Assembly: GCF_022810445.1 (NCBI RefSeq)
Contig: NZ_JAACGD010000108.1
Location: 1 to 10,602, forward strand
From: Candidatus Cardinium sp. cBcalN2
GTDB taxonomy: Bacteria; Bacteroidota; Bacteroidia; Cytophagales; Amoebophilaceae
Length of the DNA stretch: 10,602 nucleotides
Direction of reading: 5' to 3'
The notes beneath the pieces were generated by a model. It saw only the letters and a list, made by a program, of their open reading frames with translations. It did no database searches and was not told the origin of the DNA. A program made the translations under genes and the position numbers. Of this stretch, positions 6,967 to 10,602 are shown piece by piece. How positions within the stretch are numbered: the stretch's first letter is position 1; each line of letters opens with the position of its first letter.

Positions 6967-7866
6967 TCAGTTACCAGGTTTATGTTCAGAAACAGCCATA
7001 ATCCATCTTTCTTTTTGACGCATATCCTTATGTAAAGTTATTTGCTTAAAATTTGCGCGATGTAGTAAATCTACAATCTTTTCGCCTAATGCCTCATTGA
7101 TTTCTAAGCAGAGTATACCATTTCTACGCAAATGAAGCGCCGCAAGTTGAATGATGCGCCTATGGAATATAAGTGGATCATTATCTGGAACAAAAAAAGC
7201 CAAATGAGGCTCATAATCTACTACATTTGCATGCATAAAAGGCTTTTCCTGCATGCGAACATAGGGGGGATTGCTCACAATTAACGACCAACTAGATGCC
7301 GGAAGGGGATCCGTTAGGATATCTGCTGCTGTAAAATGAACTTTTACACCTATCTGGGCTGCATTATATGCAGCAACAGCTAGCGCGGCTTTACTTATAT
7401 CAATAGCTTCTACTACCGCCTTGGGAAAGTGCTGTTTGAGCGTAATAGCAATGCAACCACTACCAGTACCTATATCTAGAATAGAAGTAGGATCGGAAAG
7501 ATGATGCATTAAACATGTTACCCATTCCTCTGTTTCTGGCCGTGGGATGAGTACAGCAGGCGTTACCTTCAAGCAATTACCAGCAAAATAAGTGGACCCA
7601 ATAACATATTGAATAGGCTCCTGCTTTTTTAATCTATCTATAGCATCTAAAAGCTTGATGTGAATAGCAGGTGCAATGGTACATAATGGATTTAGGATGT
7701 AGTCTGTTGCATTAACTTGCAAATAATAAGCCAGCAGTTGTTGAACAATAGCACGGCATTCTAGTTTATTAGGTATATCCAAGGCTAAGGCTTGACAGCA
7801 TAGATCTAATAATTCTCGAAGCGGTATTTCAATTATAGAAGATGATGAATAAGAGAGTAAATTCAT
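6967..7866 (-). CDS. prmC: Peptide chain release factor N5-glutamine methyltransferase
   Basis: PrmC (HemK) uses S-adenosylmethionine to methylate the glutamine of the GGQ motif in release factors RF1 and RF2, which is needed for efficient termination. The 299 residues are close to the family norm. An N-terminal helical domain (about 12-85) that contacts the release factor is followed by the linker VLIPRPETEEWV (105-116), typical of PrmC. The SAM-binding motif I is ILDIGTGSGCIAI (129-141), and the catalytic NPPY (199-202) binds the target glutamine. The combination of IPRPETE with NPPY separates PrmC from other NPPY methyltransferases such as PrmB. prfA, its neighbour in enterobacteria, is absent. 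It is the first gene of the - strand unit and is divergent from hflX. The start at 7866 lacks a Shine-Dalgarno sequence. Confidence 0.94.
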   Translation of the reverse strand: MNLLSYSSSSIIEIPLRELLDLCCQALALDIPNKLECRAIVQQLLAYYLQVNATDYILNPLCTIAPAIHIKLLDAIDRLKKQEPIQYVIGSTYFAGNCLKVTPAVLIPRPETEEWVTCLMHHLSDPTSILDIGTGSGCIAITLKQHFPKAVVEAIDISKAALAVAAYNAAQIGVKVHFTAADILTDPLPASSWSLIVSNPPYVRMQEKPFMHANVVDYEPHLAFFVPDNDPLIFHRRIIQLAALHLRRNGILCLEINEALGEKIVDLLHRANFKQITLHKDMRQKERWIMAVSEHKPGN

Positions 7867-7884
7867 TGGATTTTTTGTCTGTCA

Positions 7885-7936
7885 TAGGCTTTTAAAGGTT
7901 GCTTTAAGCTGCTTGTTGCTTTTGTAAAAAAGCCTA
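7885..7936. repeat. 9-bp inverted repeat in the prmC leader
   Basis: TAGGCTTTT (7885-7893) and AAAAGCCTA (7928-7936) are perfectly complementary around a 34-base loop. The near arm begins 19 bases from the prmC start codon, so if prmC is transcribed from further upstream this would be a stem in its 5' untranslated RNA. The loop has TTGCTTT-type repeats and a small self-complementary GCTTTAAGC (7901-7909). There is no T tract in the prmC direction, so it is not a standard terminator. Function is unknown and chance cannot be excluded. Confidence 0.3.
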
Positions 7937-7937
7937 C

Positions 7938-7965
7938 CTTACCAGCTATTTTATTCTATGGTAAG
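7938..7965. repeat. 7-bp inverted repeat with two-turn spacing (operator-like)
   Basis: CTTACCA (7938-7944) and TGGTAAG (7959-7965) are perfectly complementary and separated by 14 bases. The half-site centres are 21 bases apart, two helical turns, the geometry of a site for a dimeric DNA-binding protein. It starts 1 base after the other inverted repeat and ends 4 bases before a TATAAT (7970-7975), so a bound protein would overlap the -35 region of any promoter there. No regulator gene is in the window. This is inference from symmetry alone. Confidence 0.3.
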
Positions 7966-8166
7966 TAAATATAATAAATATAAAAAGTTAATCGAGAAAC
8001 TAGCGTAAAATGGTTATTTTTTGCTAGGAGTAATGGATCAAACTAAAAATTCATTTGATTGTTATTCATACATTGTAGGCAATTAGCGATTTTGGATGCT
8101 ATTTTGTAATATTTTTTTATTAAGCTTGTAGCTTATATTTTTTAGTTTATAAACTGCCTAGCCACT

Positions 8167-9378
8167 ATGTTAACGCACAACCCTAATGCATCTAATGCAA
8201 TCGTTAATGACCAGGCCAAAACGGCCATTCTTATAGCCCTGGTTACACCCCGGCAACCTTTAGCCAAAACAGAAGAATATCTTACGGAACTAGCCTTCTT
8301 GGCAGATACTTGGCGGTTGAAAATTGTGCGAAACTTTATGCAAAAGTTAGACCATGCACATGGTGCTACTTTTGTAGGCAAAGGAAAACTAGAAGAAATA
8401 GCTGCTTTTATCAAGGAAGAAAAAATTGATTATGCCATTTTTGATGATGAACTTTCTCCCTCACAAGTTCGGAACTTGGAAAAATTACTCTCCTGTCAGA
8501 TATTAGATAGAAGCTTATTGATTCTTAATATCTTCTCTATGCGTGCGCAAACCAAACAAGCCAGGACACAGGTAGCCTTAGCACAGTACCAATATTTATT
8601 ACCACGACTTACTAGAATGTGGACCCATCTTTCAAGTCAAAAAGGGGGTAGTGCAGGTATGCGTGGCCCTGGTGAGAAAGAATTGGAGACAGATAAAAGA
8701 ATTATTCAACATAAAATTACCAAACTGCGTGAAAAGTTAACCAATATCGCACAGCAATGTACTACCAGGCGTAAGGGACGAGTTGATTTGATCCGGGTTG
8801 CATTGGTAGGATATACCAATGTAGGAAAGTCTACTTTGATGAAGCTGCTATCCAAGTCAGATATATTGGCTGATAATAAGTTATTTGCTACAGTAGATGC
8901 TACTGTACGTAAGGTAGTATTAAATGATAACGCATTTTTATTAACTGATACAGTAGGCTTTATTCGTAAACTACCGCATACTTTGGTAGCGTGTTTCAAG
9001 TCTACGCTAGCAGAAATTAAAGAAGCAGATTTGCTTTTGCATATAATAGATGCATCACACGATAGTTTTCAAGAACAAATAAGCATAGTCAATCAGACCT
9101 TACAAGAAATAGGCGCAGCAACTTTGCCAACTATTTTGGTATTCAACAAGGTTGATATCATCAAGAAAAGTATAGAAACCGTATCAAGCACTAGCCAAGT
9201 CATAGATATACCCATAGAAGCTGTTTTAAGAAGTGAGGCATATGGGAGTAGCATGATGCATTATCCGGTTGTTTTTATTGCTGCAACAAAGGGGCTAAAT
9301 ATAGACCTGCTAAAAGAAACAATTACAAAAGAAATAGAGCAAATTCAGCTAACAAGATATATAAAAGCTAGTTATTAG
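8167..9378 (+). CDS. hflX: Ribosome-associated GTPase HflX
   Basis: HflX is a GTPase of the Obg-HflX class that binds the 50S subunit and, in studied bacteria, splits stalled or stress-inactivated 70S ribosomes. The 403 residues are close to the usual length. The N-terminal HflX domain (about 20-160) contains FVGKGKLEEI (69-78), DRSLLIL (114-120) and the conserved block LLPRLTRMWTHLSSQ followed by GMRGPGEKELE (164-174). A helical linker leads to the G domain: G1 GYTNVGKST (215-223), G2 in LFATVDAT, G3 DTVGF (261-265), G4 NKVD (327-330) and G5 AATKG near 372. All GTP-binding motifs are intact. An in-frame stop 24 bases upstream makes the ATG at 8167 the first possible start. hfq and miaA, its neighbours in E. 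coli, are absent. Confidence 0.95.
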   Translation: MLTHNPNASNAIVNDQAKTAILIALVTPRQPLAKTEEYLTELAFLADTWRLKIVRNFMQKLDHAHGATFVGKGKLEEIAAFIKEEKIDYAIFDDELSPSQVRNLEKLLSCQILDRSLLILNIFSMRAQTKQARTQVALAQYQYLLPRLTRMWTHLSSQKGGSAGMRGPGEKELETDKRIIQHKITKLREKLTNIAQQCTTRRKGRVDLIRVALVGYTNVGKSTLMKLLSKSDILADNKLFATVDATVRKVVLNDNAFLLTDTVGFIRKLPHTLVACFKSTLAEIKEADLLLHIIDASHDSFQEQISIVNQTLQEIGAATLPTILVFNKVDIIKKSIETVSSTSQVIDIPIEAVLRSEAYGSSMMHYPVVFIAATKGLNIDLLKETITKEIEQIQLTRYIKASY

Positions 9379-9440
9379 CTTATATTGCCCATGTCTGTCA
9401 TGAATAGATACTTTTTGAAAGTCACATACCGAGTTTCAAG

Positions 9441-10304
9441 TTAAACATGCCGCTCTGCATGGTACGATGAACGGACCAGCGGTCCTGATTCCACGTAAGA
9501 AAACCCACGCTTGAGCGCTTCCTCTTTAAAATGAGCAAATTTGTCGGGATGTACAAAAGTAGCGACTGCAAGATGCTGTTTAGTAGGCTGTAGATACTGA
9601 CCCAGTGTTAAAACATCCAAACCATTCTCTCGCAGGTCATCCATAACTTGATAGACCTCGGAGTCTGTTTCCCCTAATCCAAGCATAATCCCTGATTTAG
9701 ATCGTTTGCCATATGCTTTAATCCGTCTGAGTTGCTCTAAGCTTCGCGCATACTTAGCTTGTGGACGAACATTTTTATAGAGTCGTTCTACCGTTTCTAT
9801 ATTATGAGAAACCACCTCTTGACCTGGGCTAATCATTCGTTCTAGTGCCCACCAAATTGCTTTTACATCTGGAATTAATGTTTCTATAGTGGTAACAGGA
9901 TTCAAAGCTTTGATCTCTCTAACAGTTTGGTGCCAAATTTCTGCGCCACAGTCCTTTAGTTCATCTCGGTTGACAGAAGTAATAACTGCATGTTTGACTC
10001 CCATCAGGTGAATGGCTTTAGCTACTCGTTTCGGTTCGTCTTTATCATAAACAGTAGGTCTTCCAGTAGCTACTGCACAAAAGCCACAGCTTCTGGTGCA
10101 AACATTACCTAATATCATAAAAGTAGCTGTGCCTGCTCCCCAGCATTCACCCATATTGGGACAATTCCCACTGGTGCAAATGGTGTGTAGCTTGTGCTCA
10201 TCTACAATATCACGGACCGTCCTATAATGCTTACCTGTGGGTAATTTAACTCGCAACCAATCTGGACGTTGGGTCTTTGTGATGAGTGGCGTTTCTTGCT
10301 TCAT
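9441..10304 (-). CDS. lipA: Lipoyl synthase
   Basis: LipA is the radical-SAM enzyme that inserts two sulfur atoms into octanoyl groups on lipoyl domains of 2-oxoacid dehydrogenases or the glycine cleavage H protein. Numbered from the start chosen here (287 residues), the auxiliary cluster ligands are Cys43, Cys48 and Cys54 ([12 protein letters not shown]). The radical-SAM cluster ligands are Cys69, Cys73 and Cys76 (CTRSCGFC). The C-terminal RSSY (278-281) supplies the Ser that caps the auxiliary cluster. The frame is open up to an ATG at 10376, but the extra 24 residues are hydrophobic and unlike LipA. The ATG at 10304 (MKQETPL, then [11 protein letters not shown]) fits the family better. lipB is not adjacent. 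The auxiliary Fe-S cluster is consumed in each turnover, tying this enzyme to SufB. It is convergent with hflX. Confidence 0.95.
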   Translation of the reverse strand: MKQETPLITKTQRPDWLRVKLPTGKHYRTVRDIVDEHKLHTICTSGNCPNMGECWGAGTATFMILGNVCTRSCGFCAVATGRPTVYDKDEPKRVAKAIHLMGVKHAVITSVNRDELKDCGAEIWHQTVREIKALNPVTTIETLIPDVKAIWWALERMISPGQEVVSHNIETVERLYKNVRPQAKYARSLEQLRRIKAYGKRSKSGIMLGLGETDSEVYQVMDDLRENGLDVLTLGQYLQPTKQHLAVATFVHPDKFAHFKEEALKRGFSYVESGPLVRSSYHAERHV

Positions 10305-10554
10305 AAGAATGGTTAAAAAGTAGCCTAATGCTTTAGGGAAATTAAAAGCATAAGTAGTGTTTGGAACGCACTCCAATATAGGAAAACTTGGATAATATTT
10401 AGTTGGCTAGTTGGCGTTACTAACTTAGGCTATAAATAGAGCGCTATGCATCTATTATAATTATGAAAGTAGTTTTATAGTTCCATGTTATAAGATAGAT
10501 AGGGGGTATTTATTCACGAGATGGGTTAAAAATAAATTTTTATGTCGTCTTTTC
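10305..10554. promoter_or_regulatory. Divergent spacer between lipA and a right-edge gene
   Basis: If lipA starts at 10304, this 250-base stretch must hold its promoter and that of the gene beginning at 10555. It is AT-rich. It contains a tandem pair of AGTTGGC (10401-10407 and 10409-10415), a TATAAT (10456-10461), and a GATAGATAG run followed by GGGGG (10494-10506). No promoter with both boxes in good form is visible. Part of it (10305-10376) stays open in frame with lipA, the possible N-terminal extension described there. Confidence 0.4.
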
Positions 10555-10564
10555 ATGAATAAAT
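10508..10564. repeat. 9-bp inverted repeat over the start of the right-edge gene
   Basis: ATTTATTCA (10508-10516) and TGAATAAAT (10556-10564) are perfectly complementary around a 39-base loop. The right arm covers all but the first base of the ATG at 10555, so in a transcript that includes both arms the start codon would be paired. The arms are AT-rich and such matches arise by chance a few times in 10 kb, so function is only a possibility. Confidence 0.2.
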
Positions 10565-10602
10565 TTAGCATGAAATATACTTTAATTGTAGTAGTTGATA
10601 TT
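10555..10602 (+). CDS. 5' end of an unidentified gene, cut by the window edge
   Basis: An ATG at 10555 opens a frame that runs through the window end (16 codons). It begins MNKFSMKYTLIVVVDI: two Lys residues followed by a hydrophobic run, as at the start of a signal peptide or membrane anchor. A second in-frame ATG at 10570 (MKYTLIVVV) is an equally plausible start. No Shine-Dalgarno sequence is present, which is normal for this genome. Its orientation, divergent from lipA, is reasonable for a real gene, but 16 codons do not prove one and its product cannot be named. Confidence 0.35.
   Translation, partial: MNKFSMKYTLIVVVDI

Larger units (their letters stand above)
7867..8166. promoter_or_regulatory. 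Divergent spacer between prmC and hflX
   Basis: This 300-base AT-rich region separates two genes transcribed away from each other, so it should hold both promoters. It contains two consecutive perfect inverted repeats (listed separately), a TATAAT at 7970-7975 without a clear -35 partner, and a 5-bp hairpin TAAGC/GCTTA (8121-8125 and 8131-8135) flanked by T runs 30 bases before hflX. I found no exact match to the Bacteroidota promoter consensus (TTG with TAnnTTTG). A 17-codon frame at 8033-8086 has AGGAG only 2 bases upstream, too close for normal initiation, and is probably not a gene. No RNA family is recognised. Confidence 0.5.

Noticed and set aside
8033..8086. 17-codon reading frame with AGGAG upstream in the prmC-hflX spacer
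   Set aside because: AGGAG is only 2 bases from the ATG, too close for normal initiation, and the short peptide has no recognisable feature.
8142..8414. 90-codon - strand frame over the start of hflX
   Set aside because: It is antisense to the HflX N-terminal domain, whose + strand product has clear family motifs.
8706..8999. 97-codon - strand frame inside hflX
   Set aside because: It lies opposite the HflX linker and GTP-binding G1-G3 motifs and is explained by codon use on the + strand.
9415..9439. Possible bidirectional terminator between hflX and lipA (TTGAAA/TTTCAA)
   Set aside because: A 6-bp AT-rich stem with a 13-base loop and no T tract is within chance expectation.

Overview
The window looks like a piece of a compact, AT-rich chromosome from a member of the Bacteroidota. 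The evidence is the acpP-fabF-rnc gene order, the almost complete lack of Shine-Dalgarno sequences, and the protein signatures. An intracellular Cytophagales-type symbiont (Amoebophilus/Cardinium-like) is my best guess, but it rests on gene style and order, not on a database match. UAA, UAG and UGA all end genes, so the code is standard. I see no insertion sequence, CRISPR array, tRNA or rRNA.

Left half, + strand (203-5040): rplU (L21) and rpmA (L27), then rpsP (S16), acpP (acyl carrier protein), fabF (ketoacyl-ACP synthase II), rnc (RNase III, overlapping fabF by 16 bases) and sufB (Fe-S scaffold). sufB ends 46 bases from a convergent gene, so sufC, sufD and sufS are not beside it. Middle, - strand (7866 down to 5087): prmC (release-factor glutamine methyltransferase), an unrecognised exported protein that is probably an outer-membrane barrel, and a Ppx/GppA-family phosphatase. 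The spacers are short and the three look like one transcription unit. A 300-base divergent spacer (7867-8166) with two consecutive inverted repeats separates them from hflX (+ strand, ribosome-associated GTPase). hflX is convergent with lipA (lipoyl synthase, - strand). At the right edge a + strand gene seems to begin at 10555 and runs out of the window.

Two themes link the genes. The first is translation: L21, L27, S16, PrmC (which modifies release factors), HflX (which rescues or splits ribosomes) and RNase III (rRNA processing). The second is the acyl-ACP and Fe-S to lipoate route. ACP and FabF belong to fatty-acid synthesis, which supplies octanoyl-ACP. SufB builds Fe-S clusters, and LipA spends Fe-S clusters to put sulfur on octanoyl groups. 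These are ordinary housekeeping functions. I did not find a convincing new system. The items most worth a second look are the isolated sufB, the structured spacers before rpsP and between prmC and hflX, the exported protein of unknown function, and the Asp-to-Asn change in RNase III.
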